From NCBI GenBank assembly GCA_024236215.1, contig JACKKX010000001.1:547501-611500 (forward strand): DNA of 64,000 nt. The letters are read 5' to 3'. The translations under genes and the position numbers were made by a program. Below the pieces are notes generated by a model, which searched no databases, was not told where the DNA came from, and worked only from the letters and a program-made list of their open reading frames with translations. Below are positions 1-8,999 of the stretch, in pieces. This stretch comes from Novosphingobium sp. GTDB taxonomy: Bacteria > Pseudomonadota > Alphaproteobacteria > Sphingomonadales > Sphingomonadaceae. Positions within the stretch are counted from its first letter, which is position 1. Each line of letters starts with the position of its first letter.

Positions 1-2
1 CA

Positions 3-1355
3 TCGACATTTCTGGTGATCCGGATTCTCTCCCCCGCCGACTATGGCCTTTTCGCCATGACCTCGGTGGTTCTGGTGCTGCTCACGCTGCTCAACGGTTA
101 TGGCTTTGCCAACGCCGCGATCCAGCAGCGCGACGGGGGCGATCAGCAACTGCGCCAGCTGTTCGGGCTGCTGATCGTGATCAACGCCGCGCTGGCGGCC
201 TTACAGTTCCTCGCCGCGCCGCTGGTTGCCGCCTATTATCGCCAGCCGATGGTGGCGGACCTGCTCAGGGTGCAATCGCTGATCTATCTCACCACCCCGT
301 TCCTGGCGCTCGGCTATACGGTGCTGGCCCGGCAGATGGACTTTCGCCGCCAGGCCCAGGTCAACGTCGCCTCAGCGCTGATCGGGGCGGCGGTCTCGCT
401 GGGCGGCGCGCTGAGCGGGTTGGGGGTTTGGACGCTGGTGGCGGCTCCGCTGGCCACCTTCGCCAGCCGCGGGTTCGGCATGGTGCTGGCAGCGCGCACA
501 CTGATCTGGCCGAGCTTCGATTTTCGCGGGGTGCGCAAGCTGACCGACTATGGCGGGATGGTGATGGTTGGCCAGCTGTTCTGGTTCATCCAGAGCCAGG
601 CCGATATCGTCATCGCCGGACGCAGCTTTGCGCCCTATGAGCTTGGGCTCTATACCACCAGTCTGTTTCTGGCGCAGATCTTCGTCAACAAGGTGGTGCC
701 GCCGCTCAACGAAGTGGCCTTTTCGGCCTATGCCCAGATCCAGGACGATACCCGCGCGGTAGCCGACGGGTTCCTGCTTTCGGTGCGGGTGATCCTGCTG
801 TTGGCGATGCCGTTCTGCATCGGCCTCGCGGCGGTGGCCGAACCGGCAGTGCTGGTGGCGCTGGGCGGCAAATGGGCTCCGGCGGTGCCGGTGGTGCGGC
901 TGCTCGCTCTGGCGATGCCGTTCATGACACTGCACGTGCTGTTCAGCCCGGCGGTCTGCGCACGCGGACGACCGGGGATCAGCACCCGCGCTTCGGTACT
1001 GGGCGCGGTGGCCATGCCGCTGGCTTTCTTCCTGGCGGTGCGATGGGGCGCGGCGGGGCTGGCGACGGCATGGCTGGTGACCTATCCGGTGCTGCTGGCG
1101 GTAACGGCGGCCTGGTCGCTGCCGGTGATCGGCGCGCGGCCGGGCGAACTTGCCAGGGCGGCGCTGCCTCCGGCCCTGGCCGGGCTGGGCATGGGCCTGG
1201 GCGTCACGTTGATCGACCGGCTGCTTCCGCAAATGCCCGATCTGGCCCGGCTGGGCGCGCTGGTTGCCAGCGGCGGGGTGCTTTACCTCGGATGGCTGAT
1301 GGCCTTTGCGCGCGAACGGCTGGTCGAACTGGTCGATCTGGTCCGCCGGCGCTGA
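3..1355 (+). CDS. Polysaccharide/oligosaccharide flippase, 5' partial
   Basis: Inner-membrane exporter of the PST/Wzx type (MVF superfamily), expected to move lipid-linked glycans or exopolysaccharide units across the membrane. The reading frame is open to the window edge and the visible protein begins with a typical family segment (RILSPADYGLFAM), so only the first few dozen residues are missing. The remaining 450 residues are almost entirely alternating hydrophobic helices with short polar loops, and end in a basic tail (DLVRRR). The next gene, on the opposite strand, is glycosyltransferase-like, which fits a glycan locus continuing to the left. A GTG at 15 is available but is internal to the conserved N-terminus, so it is probably not the start. 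The transported substrate cannot be read from the sequence. Confidence 0.82.
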   Translation, partial: STFLVIRILSPADYGLFAMTSVVLVLLTLLNGYGFANAAIQQRDGGDQQLRQLFGLLIVINAALAALQFLAAPLVAAYYRQPMVADLLRVQSLIYLTTPFLALGYTVLARQMDFRRQAQVNVASALIGAAVSLGGALSGLGVWTLVAAPLATFASRGFGMVLAARTLIWPSFDFRGVRKLTDYGGMVMVGQLFWFIQSQADIVIAGRSFAPYELGLYTTSLFLAQIFVNKVVPPLNEVAFSAYAQIQDDTRAVADGFLLSVRVILLLAMPFCIGLAAVAEPAVLVALGGKWAPAVPVVRLLALAMPFMTLHVLFSPAVCARGRPGISTRASVLGAVAMPLAFFLAVRWGAAGLATAWLVTYPVLLAVTAAWSLPVIGARPGELARAALPPALAGLGMGLGVTLIDRLLPQMPDLARLGALVASGGVLYLGWLMAFARERLVELVDLVRRR

Positions 1356-1358
1356 TCT

Positions 1359-2300
1359 TCAGGCCGTTGGCAAGCCCGCAATCGCAGCCTTGGCCGCCGC
1401 GGCATAGCGTCCGGCATGATAGCGGTTGGTCCCCAGAAAGTGGACCAGCGCGGCGTCTGCCGGAACCGCTTCGCACCAGTAGTTGAGATAGCGCGCATAG
1501 GGCAGCATCACCGGATCGCTGCGGTTGGCGATCACGAAGTTGGAGGCGACCTGTTCGCTGCCCCACTCGCTCCAGCGCGATCCCACCAGCCGCTCTGCCT
1601 CGGCGGAAAAGGCCAGCGCCGGGGCGCGGCCTGCCGCATCGGGCGCGAAACCGGCAAAACCGGCGCAGCCGCGGACATAGCGCGGCGCTGCCAGCCCCGG
1701 CACCGCGACCTGATCCATCGCCAGCTCGATCGCCAGTTGCAGATGAACTTTGGTCTCGCCCATCGATGCCAGCAGCGCGGCGCGCTCCTTGGCGAAGGCA
1801 ACGACCTGGGCAGGATCGGACAGCATCGAATCCTCGCCCCCCAGCAGGGTGAAGCTGCGCCCGGCCTCGATCGCGGCAGCCACTTCGGGCACCGGACCGA
1901 CCGTAACGATATCGGAATCCAGCTGGATCACGTAGTCCTCGCGCGCGATGTCGAGGATCGCCAGCAGCCGCTCCCAGCACCCGCCGCGCGGCGCTGGAGC
2001 CGTTTCGACCGAGGCGATCGGGATCACTTGCGGATTGTCACAGTGGTGCGCCAGCAGCGCCTTGTCGGCTGCGGTCAGTGTGCCGTCATCGAGGATCACG
2101 ATCCGCCCCCGCCCCAGCCGGGCATCGAGCGACTTCACCGCCACCAGATAGGGCAGCAGCACCCGGGTGCCGATCATCGAGGCGATCACCACCCCATCGC
2201 GGCGCGCACGGATCGGCGCGGTATCCAGCACGGCGCGCGCGGTGCGCATCAGTTGCCCCTCGCGCAGACGGCGCGACACCTTTTCAACCAGATTCATCAT
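1359..2300 (-). CDS. Glycosyltransferase-like protein with DxD motif
   Basis: A 313-residue soluble protein without a signal peptide. A Rossmann-like N-terminal half (GVVIASMIGTRVLLPY, then IVILDDG) is followed near residue 130 by QLDSDIV, a DxD-type motif that in nucleotide-sugar glycosyltransferases binds the metal and sugar nucleotide. The C-terminal half has conserved aromatics (RYLNYWCEAVP, VHFLGTNRYHAGRY), as in GT8- or GT2-like putative transferases. It ends 3 bases from the end of the convergent flippase gene, which supports a role in surface-glycan assembly. The family assignment is by motif only; donor and acceptor are unknown. Confidence 0.6.
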   Translation of the reverse strand: MMNLVEKVSRRLREGQLMRTARAVLDTAPIRARRDGVVIASMIGTRVLLPYLVAVKSLDARLGRGRIVILDDGTLTAADKALLAHHCDNPQVIPIASVETAPAPRGGCWERLLAILDIAREDYVIQLDSDIVTVGPVPEVAAAIEAGRSFTLLGGEDSMLSDPAQVVAFAKERAALLASMGETKVHLQLAIELAMDQVAVPGLAAPRYVRGCAGFAGFAPDAAGRAPALAFSAEAERLVGSRWSEWGSEQVASNFVIANRSDPVMLPYARYLNYWCEAVPADAALVHFLGTNRYHAGRYAAAAKAAIAGLPTA

Positions 2301-2431
2301 CGCCGCTAACCTAGCAGCAGCGGCTTAAGCATTGGCAAATACGCGACCGGCCAGCGGCAGCGTGCGACCGAAGGCATGGCGCAGCGCTCTGGCTGTGGTA
2401 TGCTGCGCCGAATAACACAGAGGATGCCGTC

Positions 2432-3337
2432 ATGCCGATCAGCCCCTTTCTGGCCCCCGCCTTGGCGCTCGTGGCCGCCATGCCGATGCTTGCCGGGCAG
2501 GACGGCAGCCAGCAGGCGAGCGAGGTCGATGTGATTGCGATCGGCCGTGACAACCACGATCACATGACGGTCCCGGTTAAGGTGGCGGAGCAAGGGCCAT
2601 TCCGCTTCATGATCGATACCGGATCGCAGAACACGGTGCTTTCGACCGGGGTGGCCACCCAGCTGGCGCTTAAGCCCAGCAGCCGGGCCAAGCTGGTGGG
2701 CGTGGCGGGGAGCCAGATCGTCGACATGGTTCATGTCGAACAGATCGATCTCGGACGCCGCAGCTACTACGGCTTGCAGGCCCCTTTGCTTGAAAGCGGC
2801 GACATGGGCGCCGATGGGATCCTTGGGCTCGACAGCCTGCAAGGCCAGCGCGTGCTGGTCGATTTCCGCAAGGGGCTGGTGGCGGTCGACGATGCGCGCA
2901 AGCTGGGCGGAAACTCGGGTTATGAGATCGTGGTGACCGCACGGCGCAAATCGGGCCAGTTGATCATGACCGACGCCGTGATCGACGGGATCAAGGTCAA
3001 CGTGGTGATCGATACCGGATCGGAAACCTCGATCGGCAATCGCGCGCTGCAAAATGCCCTGTCGCACCGCTCCAAGGCCGAGCAGACCACACTGCATTCG
3101 GTGACCGGGCAGCAAATCGTGGCCGACATCGGTTTTGCCCGCAAGCTCAACATCGATCAGATCACCTTCACCAACGTGCTGATCGCCTATGCCGATGCCC
3201 CGCCGTTCGAGCTGCTGGGCCTCGACAAGCGCCCTGCCCTGTTCCTGGGCATGCGTGACATGCGCGCGCTTGACCGGATCGCCATCGATTTCTCCTCGCG
3301 CAAGATCCTGTTCGATCTGCCGCACAGCGCGTTCTGA
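2432..3337 (+). CDS. Retropepsin-like aspartic protease with two DTGS motifs
   Basis: A predicted exported protein of 301 residues with an N-terminal hydrophobic signal segment (about residues 5-22). It carries two aspartic-protease active-site motifs, D62-T-G-S and D194-T-G-S, each in the context (M/V)IDTGS. The first is followed by a GILGLDSL segment and the second by a matching C-terminal strand ending LFDLPHSAF. Retroviral-type proteases are normally homodimers with one DTG per chain; two copies suggest a single-chain pseudo-dimer of clan AA, a type known in bacteria. The likely location is the periplasm. The gene sits 26 bases upstream of the ABC exporter gene on the same strand. The start ATG is supported by the signal peptide. 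The substrate is unknown. Confidence 0.78.
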   Translation: MPISPFLAPALALVAAMPMLAGQDGSQQASEVDVIAIGRDNHDHMTVPVKVAEQGPFRFMIDTGSQNTVLSTGVATQLALKPSSRAKLVGVAGSQIVDMVHVEQIDLGRRSYYGLQAPLLESGDMGADGILGLDSLQGQRVLVDFRKGLVAVDDARKLGGNSGYEIVVTARRKSGQLIMTDAVIDGIKVNVVIDTGSETSIGNRALQNALSHRSKAEQTTLHSVTGQQIVADIGFARKLNIDQITFTNVLIAYADAPPFELLGLDKRPALFLGMRDMRALDRIAIDFSSRKILFDLPHSAF

Positions 3338-3363
3338 CTTCCATCTTGACCGCAGGCCCCTAA

Positions 3364-5193
3364 ATGGGAGCGATGCCGCCGCAAGAGCCAACCGCCGAGA
3401 AATCCGCCCGCCACGACGGCTGGGGAACCTTGCGGCGCTTTCTGCCCTATCTGTGGCCGCACGAAAGCCCCGGCCTGCGCTGGCGGATCGTGCTGGCCTG
3501 CCTGCTGATCGTCGCCTCGAAGGCGGTCACGCTGACCCTGCCGTACTTGCTCAAATGGGCGATCGACCTGATGAGCATTTCCGGTCCGGCGGTATTCACG
3601 CTCGCCCTCGCCTGGGTGATCGCCTATGCCGCCGGGCGCCTTGCAGGGGTGGTGTTCGACAACCTGCGCAACATCGTGTTCGAGCGGGTCGGCCAGGAAG
3701 CGACCCGCCGCCTGGCCGAGGACGTGTTCGCCCGGCTCCACCGTCTCAGCCTGCGCTTCCACCTTGCCCGCCGCACCGGCGAAGTGACCAAGGTGATCGA
3801 ACGCGGAACCAAGAGCATCGACGTGATGCTCTATTTCATGCTGTTTAACATCGCCCCGACCCTGATCGAGCTGACCGCGGTGGCGGTGATCTTCAAGCTC
3901 AACTTCGGCTGGGGGCTGGTGGGCGCGACCGCCGCCGCGATCGCCGCCTATATCTTCGTTACCCGCTGGATCACCGAATGGCGCACCGCGCTGCGCGAGC
4001 AGATGAACAGGCTCGACGGTCAGGCGCTCTCGCGCGCGGTTGATTCGTTGCTCAACTATGAGACGGTCAAATACTTCAACGCCGAGCACCGCGAGGAAGA
4101 GCGCTATGCCCAGGCCACCCGTGCCTATGCCGACGCGGCGGTGAAGAGCGAAAACAGCCTGGGGCTGCTCAACATCGCCCAGGCGCTGGTGGTCAACCTG
4201 CTGATGGCAGGGGCAATGGCCTATACCGTGTGGGGCTGGTCGAAGGGGCTCTATACCGTCGGCCAGCTGGTCTTCGTCCAGACCTATCTGACCCAGCTGT
4301 TCCGCCCGCTCGACATGCTGGGCATGGTCTATCGCACGATCCGCCAGGGGCTGATCGACATGGCCGAGATGTTCCGCCTGATCGATACCGAGATCGAGGT
4401 TCGCGACGCCCCTGGCGCCCCGGCGCTGGTGGTGCGGCGCCCAACCCTTGCCTTTGACAATGTGGTATTCGGCTACGACCCGGATCGCACCATCCTCAAG
4501 GGACTGAGCTTCGAAGTCCCGGCCGGCTGGCAAGTTGCACTCGTCGGACCTTCGGGCGCGGGCAAGAGCACCATCGCCCGGCTGGTGTTCCGCTTTTACG
4601 ATCCCTGGCAGGGCCGCATCCTGATCGACGGGCAGGACATCCGCGAGGTGACGCAGGAAAGCCTGCGCCGGGTGCTGGGGATCGTGCCGCAGGATTCGGT
4701 GCTGTTCAATGAGAGCATCGGCTACAACATCGCCTATGGCCGCGATCGCGCGGGCCAGGCGGAGGTCGAGCAGGCGGCGCGCGACGCTGCTCTGATGAGC
4801 CTTATCGAGCGCCTGCCCCAGGGCTTTGACACCCAGGTTGGCGAGCGCGGGCTCAAGCTTTCAGGCGGCGAGAAGCAGCGCGTGGCGATCGCCCGCACCC
4901 TGGTCAAGAACCCGCCGATCCTGCTGCTTGATGAGGCGACCTCTGCGCTCGACAGCCGCACCGAACAGGACATCCTCGCCACGCTGCACAAGGTCAGCAC
5001 CGGCCGCACCTCGCTCTCGATCGCGCACCGGCTTTCGACCGTCGCCGATGCCGACCGAATCCTGGTGTTGAACGAGGGCCAACTGGCCGAAAGCGGCACC
5101 CATGCCGAACTGCTGCGCCAGGACGGGCTCTACGTCGAGATGTGGACGCGGCAGGCCGAGGCGGTGGAAGAACTGGGCGAGGCGGCAGAGTAG
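3364..5193 (+). CDS. Atm1/HMT1-type ABC transporter, fused permease and ATPase
   Basis: A 609-residue half-transporter: a six-helix exporter membrane domain (about residues 35-330) followed by an ATPase domain. Walker A GPSGAGKST lies near residue 395, the signature LSGGEKQR near 499 and Walker B ILLLDEATSALD just after. The membrane domain resembles the Atm1/ABCB7 branch (KYFNAEHREEERY and the preceding LLNYETV are family hallmarks), whose members export glutathione-linked sulfur or metal conjugates and support Fe-S assembly and metal tolerance. It would act as a homodimer in the inner membrane. It follows the retropepsin gene by 26 bases, so co-transcription is possible. The Atm1 subgroup is inferred from motif resemblance; the alternative is a general lipid or drug exporter. 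Confidence 0.85.
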   Translation: MGAMPPQEPTAEKSARHDGWGTLRRFLPYLWPHESPGLRWRIVLACLLIVASKAVTLTLPYLLKWAIDLMSISGPAVFTLALAWVIAYAAGRLAGVVFDNLRNIVFERVGQEATRRLAEDVFARLHRLSLRFHLARRTGEVTKVIERGTKSIDVMLYFMLFNIAPTLIELTAVAVIFKLNFGWGLVGATAAAIAAYIFVTRWITEWRTALREQMNRLDGQALSRAVDSLLNYETVKYFNAEHREEERYAQATRAYADAAVKSENSLGLLNIAQALVVNLLMAGAMAYTVWGWSKGLYTVGQLVFVQTYLTQLFRPLDMLGMVYRTIRQGLIDMAEMFRLIDTEIEVRDAPGAPALVVRRPTLAFDNVVFGYDPDRTILKGLSFEVPAGWQVALVGPSGAGKSTIARLVFRFYDPWQGRILIDGQDIREVTQESLRRVLGIVPQDSVLFNESIGYNIAYGRDRAGQAEVEQAARDAALMSLIERLPQGFDTQVGERGLKLSGGEKQRVAIARTLVKNPPILLLDEATSALDSRTEQDILATLHKVSTGRTSLSIAHRLSTVADADRILVLNEGQLAESGTHAELLRQDGLYVEMWTRQAEAVEELGEAAE

Positions 5194-5394
5194 CTACTTC
5201 GCCACGTCGGCCTCATGCCAGACCACGGCCTGGGCAACCTTCATGCACAGATGCCCTTCATCCCAGGCCATCGATGGCGAGCCATAGAGCCGCCAGCCCT
5301 GCGCCAACGCCTCGGACACCCGTTCGCAAAAGGCGCGGTCATCCTTGCCGGTGAGCAGGCGGTAGATCGGGCGGTCTTCGGGGGTCTGGTACAT
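5194..5394 (-). CDS. DUF1737 domain-containing small protein
   Basis: A 66-residue protein beginning MYQTPEDRPIYRLLTGKDD. It matches the pattern of the DUF1737 family: a short RLLTG motif, an (F/L)xxxVxxxLxxGW helix (here ERVSEALAQGW) and YGSPS before a C-terminal strand. The family has no established function. I chose the internal ATG at 5394, because a longer reading to 5481 adds residues read from the complement of the hslU 3' end and would overlap that gene. It follows hslU by 16 bases on the same strand and ends directly against the convergent transporter gene, so it is probably the last gene of the bamE-hslV-hslU transcript. Confidence 0.75.
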   Translation of the reverse strand: MYQTPEDRPIYRLLTGKDDRAFCERVSEALAQGWRLYGSPSMAWDEGHLCMKVAQAVVWHEADVAK

Positions 5395-5410
5395 GGCAGT
5401 CCTGTCCGGG

Positions 5411-6712
5411 TCAGAGGATATACCGCGAAAGATCGGTATCCTTCGCCAGCCCCGCCAGCCGCTGGCTGACATAGGCGGCATCGACCCGCACGGTTTCGCC
5501 CTGACGGTCCTCGGCCTCGAAGCTCAGTTCCTCGAGCAGCTTTTCCATCACCGTCTGGAGGCGGCGGGCGCCGATGTTCTCAATCGCTTCGTTGACCTGG
5601 GCGGCGATCCGCGCAACCTCGCCCACGGCTTCCGGGGTGAAGTCGAGCGTCACCTCCTCGGTGGCGAGCAGCGCCTTGTACTGTTCGACCAGATTGGCGC
5701 GGGTTTCGGAGAGGATCCGCACGAAGTCGGCTTCGGACAGCGCCTTCAGTTCGACCCGGATCGGCAGACGCCCCTGCAGCTCGGGCAGCATGTCGCTGGG
5801 CTTGGCGACGTGGAACGCGCCCGAGGCAATGAACAGCACATGGTCGGTCTTCATCGGCCCGTACTTGGTGGCAACGGTGGTACCTTCGATGAGGGGCAGA
5901 AGGTCCCTTTGCACCCCTTCGCGTGATACCGAGCCACCGCGCACGTCGCTGACCGCGATCTTGTCGATCTCGTCGATGAACACGATCCCGTTGGTCTCCG
6001 CATTGGCAAGGGCAACCCGCGCGACATCGTCCTGATCGAGGCGCTTTTCACATTCCTCGTCGACCAGCTTGGTCCAGGCCTCGGGAACCTTGAGCTTGCG
6101 CTTCTTGGTCGGCGCGCGGCCCATCGCCTTGTTCATCATGTCGGACAGGTTGATCATGCCCACATTGCCGGGCATCCCCGGAATGTCGAACGGCATCGCG
6201 GGGGCTTCCTCAACCTCGATCTCCACCTCGGTGCCGTCCATCGCCTTCTGCTCGATCCGCTGGCGGAAGCTCTCGCGGGTCGCCTCCGAAGCGCCGTCGC
6301 CGACCAGCGCCTTCAAAAGCCGGTCCATCGCCGCCTTCTCCGCCGCCTCGCGCACGGCCTCGCGGCGGCGCTCCTTTTCCAGCCGGATCGCCTCTTCCAC
6401 CAGATCGCGGGCGATCTGCTCGACATCGCGGCCGACATAGCCGACCTCGGTGAACTTGGTTGCCTCGACCTTGACGAACGGCGCCTCGGCCAGACGGGCC
6501 AGGCGGCGGCTGATCTCGGTCTTGCCGCAGCCGGTCGGGCCGATCATCAGGATGTTCTTGGGCGTCACCTCGTCGCGCAACTCGTCGGAGAGGCGCTGGC
6601 GCCGCCAGCGATTGCGCAGCGCCACCGCGACGGCCTTTTTCGCCTCGGCCTGGCCAACAATATGCTCGTCGAGCGCGGCAACGATCGCTTTGGGGGTGAG
6701 GTTCTGGATCAT
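5411..6712 (-). CDS. hslU: ATP-dependent protease ATPase subunit HslU
   Basis: AAA+ unfoldase of the HslUV (ClpYQ) protease, which feeds substrates into the HslV chamber in the cytoplasm. At 433 residues it has the usual length. Walker A is G58-PTGCGKT, Walker B is [11 protein letters not shown], and the sensor region and C-terminal ASCE features are present ([14 protein letters not shown]). It ends SRYIL, the conserved C-terminus that inserts into HslV. I prefer the ATG at 6712 ([11 protein letters not shown]) over a TTG three codons upstream, because the family N-terminus starts just before NLTPKxIV. It begins 5 bases after the hslV stop, the normal hslVU arrangement. Confidence 0.97.
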   Translation of the reverse strand: MIQNLTPKAIVAALDEHIVGQAEAKKAVAVALRNRWRRQRLSDELRDEVTPKNILMIGPTGCGKTEISRRLARLAEAPFVKVEATKFTEVGYVGRDVEQIARDLVEEAIRLEKERRREAVREAAEKAAMDRLLKALVGDGASEATRESFRQRIEQKAMDGTEVEIEVEEAPAMPFDIPGMPGNVGMINLSDMMNKAMGRAPTKKRKLKVPEAWTKLVDEECEKRLDQDDVARVALANAETNGIVFIDEIDKIAVSDVRGGSVSREGVQRDLLPLIEGTTVATKYGPMKTDHVLFIASGAFHVAKPSDMLPELQGRLPIRVELKALSEADFVRILSETRANLVEQYKALLATEEVTLDFTPEAVGEVARIAAQVNEAIENIGARRLQTVMEKLLEELSFEAEDRQGETVRVDAAYVSQRLAGLAKDTDLSRYIL

Positions 6713-6717
6713 GCCAA

Positions 6718-7275
6718 TCAAATTTCTTCCAGCGTGACGCGATCGTTGGTGAAGACGCAGACCTCGGCCGCGACCTGCATCGCGCGGCGGGCGATCCTTT
6801 CGGGATCGTCCTCATAATCCGCCAGCGCCCGCGCTGCGGCGAGCGCATAGTTCCCGCCCGATCCGATCGCGGCGATCCCACCCTCGGGCTCAAGCACATC
6901 GCCATTGCCGGTAAGGATCAGCAGCACGTCCTTGTCGGCGACGATCATCAGTGCCTCAAGATTGCGCAGATACTTGTCGGTGCGCCAGTCCTTGGCAAGC
7001 TCCACAGCTGCGCGCATCAGTTGCCCGCGGTGCGCCTCAAGCTTCTTTTCCAGCCGCTCGAACAGGGTGAAGGCGTCGGCCGTGGCCCCGGCAAAACCTG
7101 CGATCACCGAACCATCGCCGATCCGGCGGACCTTGCGGGCGTTGGGCTTCATCACCGTGTTGCCCATCGATACCTGACCATCGCCGGCGATCACGGTGCG
7201 ATCGCCACGCTTGATCCCGACGATCGTGGTTCCGTGCCACGGAACCAGGCCGTGGCTATCATTCGAATTGTTCAT
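6718..7275 (-). CDS. hslV: ATP-dependent protease catalytic subunit HslV
   Basis: Threonine peptidase related to the proteasome beta subunit and partner of HslU; twelve copies form the proteolytic chamber. The catalytic residue is T16 in HGTTIVG: a 15-residue propeptide would be removed to expose TTIVGIKRG. The downstream family motifs [14 protein letters not shown] and [14 protein letters not shown] are intact, and 185 residues is the expected length. The ATG at 7275 has no recognisable ribosome-binding sequence, and a promoter-like pair lies so close upstream that a leaderless transcript is possible (separate entry). It precedes hslU by 5 bases and follows bamE by 45. Confidence 0.97.
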   Translation of the reverse strand: MNNSNDSHGLVPWHGTTIVGIKRGDRTVIAGDGQVSMGNTVMKPNARKVRRIGDGSVIAGFAGATADAFTLFERLEKKLEAHRGQLMRAAVELAKDWRTDKYLRNLEALMIVADKDVLLILTGNGDVLEPEGGIAAIGSGGNYALAAARALADYEDDPERIARRAMQVAAEVCVFTNDRVTLEEI

Positions 7276-7282
7276 GAGGCCG

Positions 7283-7310
7283 GATATATGCCCGATCCGG
7301 CTGGGTTCAA
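7283..7310 (-). promoter_or_regulatory. Putative hslVU promoter abutting the start codon
   Basis: On the minus strand TTGAAC (7310-7305) is separated by 16 bases from TATATC (7288-7283). The hexamers resemble housekeeping promoter elements, and GTTGAA with CATATA also faintly recalls heat-shock sigma-factor sites. Transcription would start close to 7276, at or next to the ATG of hslV (A at 7275). A 7-bp inverted repeat (GCCGGAT 7279-7285 / ATCCGGC 7295-7301) overlaps the same stretch. Assignment is by inspection only. Confidence 0.4.
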
Positions 7311-7320
7311 CCTAGGGACA

Positions 7321-7812
7321 CTAGCTTCCGTTCGGTCCGCCCGGACCGCCACCCTGGCCGCCCATGCCCGCCGCGCCGACGGTGCCGATATTGCCGAACA
7401 GATCCTCGAAGAAGGTGCGTTCGCGGCCCAGGGTCGGGGTCTTGTCACCATCGGGGTTGAGCTTGACGACCTTTTCCATCCCGCTGCGTTCAACCGCGGC
7501 AACCTTGCCCTGGGCGTCAAAGCTGATCTTGACCATCAGCTGCTCGTGCGCGCGGGCACGGCCAAAGGCCACCTGACGGGTGTTGGTCGAAACGTAGTAC
7601 CAGTCCTTCTGGCCATACTGGCTGACGAAGGTCGGCCGGCCAAGCGTGCGCTCCACCGTGGCCTGGTTGTCCAGCCCCGGTGCGACCGAATCGAGCAGCG
7701 CCTGATCGACGATATAGCCACGGTGATCCTTGATCGAGGCGCAGGCCGAAAGCCCGCCGGCCAGGATGAGGCCCAGCACCGCAGTGCGCATCGTCATTGC
7801 CGTAACTCGCAT
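7321..7812 (-). CDS. bamE: Outer membrane protein assembly factor BamE (SmpA/OmlA)
   Basis: A small outer-membrane lipoprotein of the BAM complex, which inserts beta-barrel proteins. The N-terminus is a lipoprotein signal with lipobox LSAC (Cys near residue 24). The SmpA/OmlA core follows: GLDNQATVERTLGRPTF, then a QKDWYYVST beta segment and a MVKISFDAQGKV strand. The C-terminus is a Gly-rich tail, common in alphaproteobacterial members. ATGs at 7812, 7797 and 7791 all leave the signal intact; the first is given. It sits 45 bases upstream of hslV on the same strand, and the gene at 7962 is divergent. Confidence 0.88.
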   Translation of the reverse strand: MRVTAMTMRTAVLGLILAGGLSACASIKDHRGYIVDQALLDSVAPGLDNQATVERTLGRPTFVSQYGQKDWYYVSTNTRQVAFGRARAHEQLMVKISFDAQGKVAAVERSGMEKVVKLNPDGDKTPTLGRERTFFEDLFGNIGTVGAAGMGGQGGGPGGPNGS

Positions 7813-7961
7813 CGTCGCCTTGCTCCATCGCCACCGGCGGGATTGCCCGCGCGGCGCCTGTGATCTATCGCGGCCAAGCCTTAGGCCGCCTTGGCGCGCG
7901 GTGCAATGGCCGCTTGGGGCTGGCGGGTTTAATCCCCGCTGAATGATGGAGCCGCAAAACG

Positions 7962-8480
7962 ATGACCCTGCTTGCCCGCCTGTTTGGCGGCCCCGCCGAC
8001 GATCATGCCGAAGTCCGCGCGCTGTGGCATCGTGTGGTCGAGATCGCGCGCGAGCCGCAGTGGTATGCTCATTGCGGGGTGGCCGATACGGTTGCGGGGC
8101 GGTTCGATGCCGTTACTGCGGTGCTCGCGCTGGTCTTGCTGCGGATGGAAAACGACGAGGCGCTGGCCCGCCCGCTGGCGCGGCTGACCGAGCTGTTCGT
8201 AACCGATATGGACGGGCAGCTGCGCGAAAGCGGGGTGGGAGATCTGGTGGTCGGCAAACATATCGGCAAGCTGATGGGCGCGCTGGGCGGACGGCTCGAT
8301 GCCTACCGCGCGGCCCTCGCCGATGCCGATCCCGCAGGTCTTGAGCAGGCGGTGCAGCGCAATGTTACCTTGATCGAGGGCGCCGGGCCGCAAGGGGCGG
8401 CCGCAGAAATGCGCCGTCTGGCCGGGCAGCTCGGTGCACTCTCAAATGCCGACCTGCTGGGCGCAAGGATCGCGCGATGA
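7962..8480 (+). CDS. Ubiquinol-cytochrome c chaperone family protein
   Basis: A 172-residue member of the family related to mitochondrial Cbp3/UQCC1, which helps cytochrome b and the bc1 complex assemble. The sequence shows the family pattern: REPQWYAHCGVADTVAGRFD, an LLRME helix, then ELFVTDMDGQLRESGVGD and VGKHIGKLMGALGGR. It is all-helical, with no signal peptide, so probably cytoplasmic or membrane-peripheral. It overlaps the next gene by 4 bases (ATGA), suggesting coupled translation with the YceD-type protein. That pairing is common in Sphingomonadales, though the functional link is unproven. Confidence 0.88.
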   Translation: MTLLARLFGGPADDHAEVRALWHRVVEIAREPQWYAHCGVADTVAGRFDAVTAVLALVLLRMENDEALARPLARLTELFVTDMDGQLRESGVGDLVVGKHIGKLMGALGGRLDAYRAALADADPAGLEQAVQRNVTLIEGAGPQGAAAEMRRLAGQLGALSNADLLGARIAR

Positions 8481-8989
8481 GCGAGTTCTGCCGCCTGTTC
8501 GACCTGCGCCACCTGCCTGCTGGAGCCGTGGAGCTGGAAGCCTCGGCAGAGGAATGCGCCGCGCTAGCCGGGCGCTTCGATCTGGTGCGGGTGGACGCAC
8601 TGGCCGCCAGTCTGCGCTTCGAGACCGAGGGCAGCGCGGTGCTGGCCAAGGGCCGCCTCAAGGCCGCCATCGTGCAGAGCTGCGCCGTCTCGGGCGAGGA
8701 CCTGCCGGTGACGATCGATGAACCGCTGGCCTTGCGCTTCGTGCCGCCCAGCAAGGCCGCTGGCGGCGACGAGATCGAGCTGGATGAAGCCGAACTCGAC
8801 GAGATCGAGATGTCCCCGCAAGGCGCGTTCGATCTGGGCGAGGCGTTGGCGCAAAGCCTCGCTTTGGCGATTGATCCCTATGCCGTGGGGCCTGGCGCAG
8901 AAGAAGCCCGCCGCAAGGCCGGGATCGTCGATCAGGAAGCGAACGGCCCCTTCGCAGCGCTTGCCGCGCTCAAGGGCAAGGGACTCTAA
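8477..8989 (+). CDS. DUF177/YceD family protein
   Basis: A 170-residue DUF177 protein. In enterobacteria YceD is needed for normal 23S rRNA levels and in many genomes it precedes rpmF; plant homologues are also linked to 23S rRNA. Visible family traits are a mixed beta core with QSCAVSGEDLPVTID (the Cys-x-x-(S/T)-(G/L) region), a strongly acidic insertion (EIELDEAELDEIEM), and LGEALAQSLALAIDPY followed by a C-terminal GPFAALAALKG motif. No rpmF lies next to it here. The ATG overlaps the upstream chaperone stop by 4 bases. It is convergent with ssb, 10 bases away. Confidence 0.85.
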   Translation: MSEFCRLFDLRHLPAGAVELEASAEECAALAGRFDLVRVDALAASLRFETEGSAVLAKGRLKAAIVQSCAVSGEDLPVTIDEPLALRFVPPSKAAGGDEIELDEAELDEIEMSPQGAFDLGEALAQSLALAIDPYAVGPGAEEARRKAGIVDQEANGPFAALAALKGKGL

Positions 8990-8999
8990 CGCCGCGCGC

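Noticed and set aside
3187-4533. 448-codon minus-strand frame over the ABC transporter
   Set aside because: Complement of an intact Atm1-type gene; translation has no recognisable domain.
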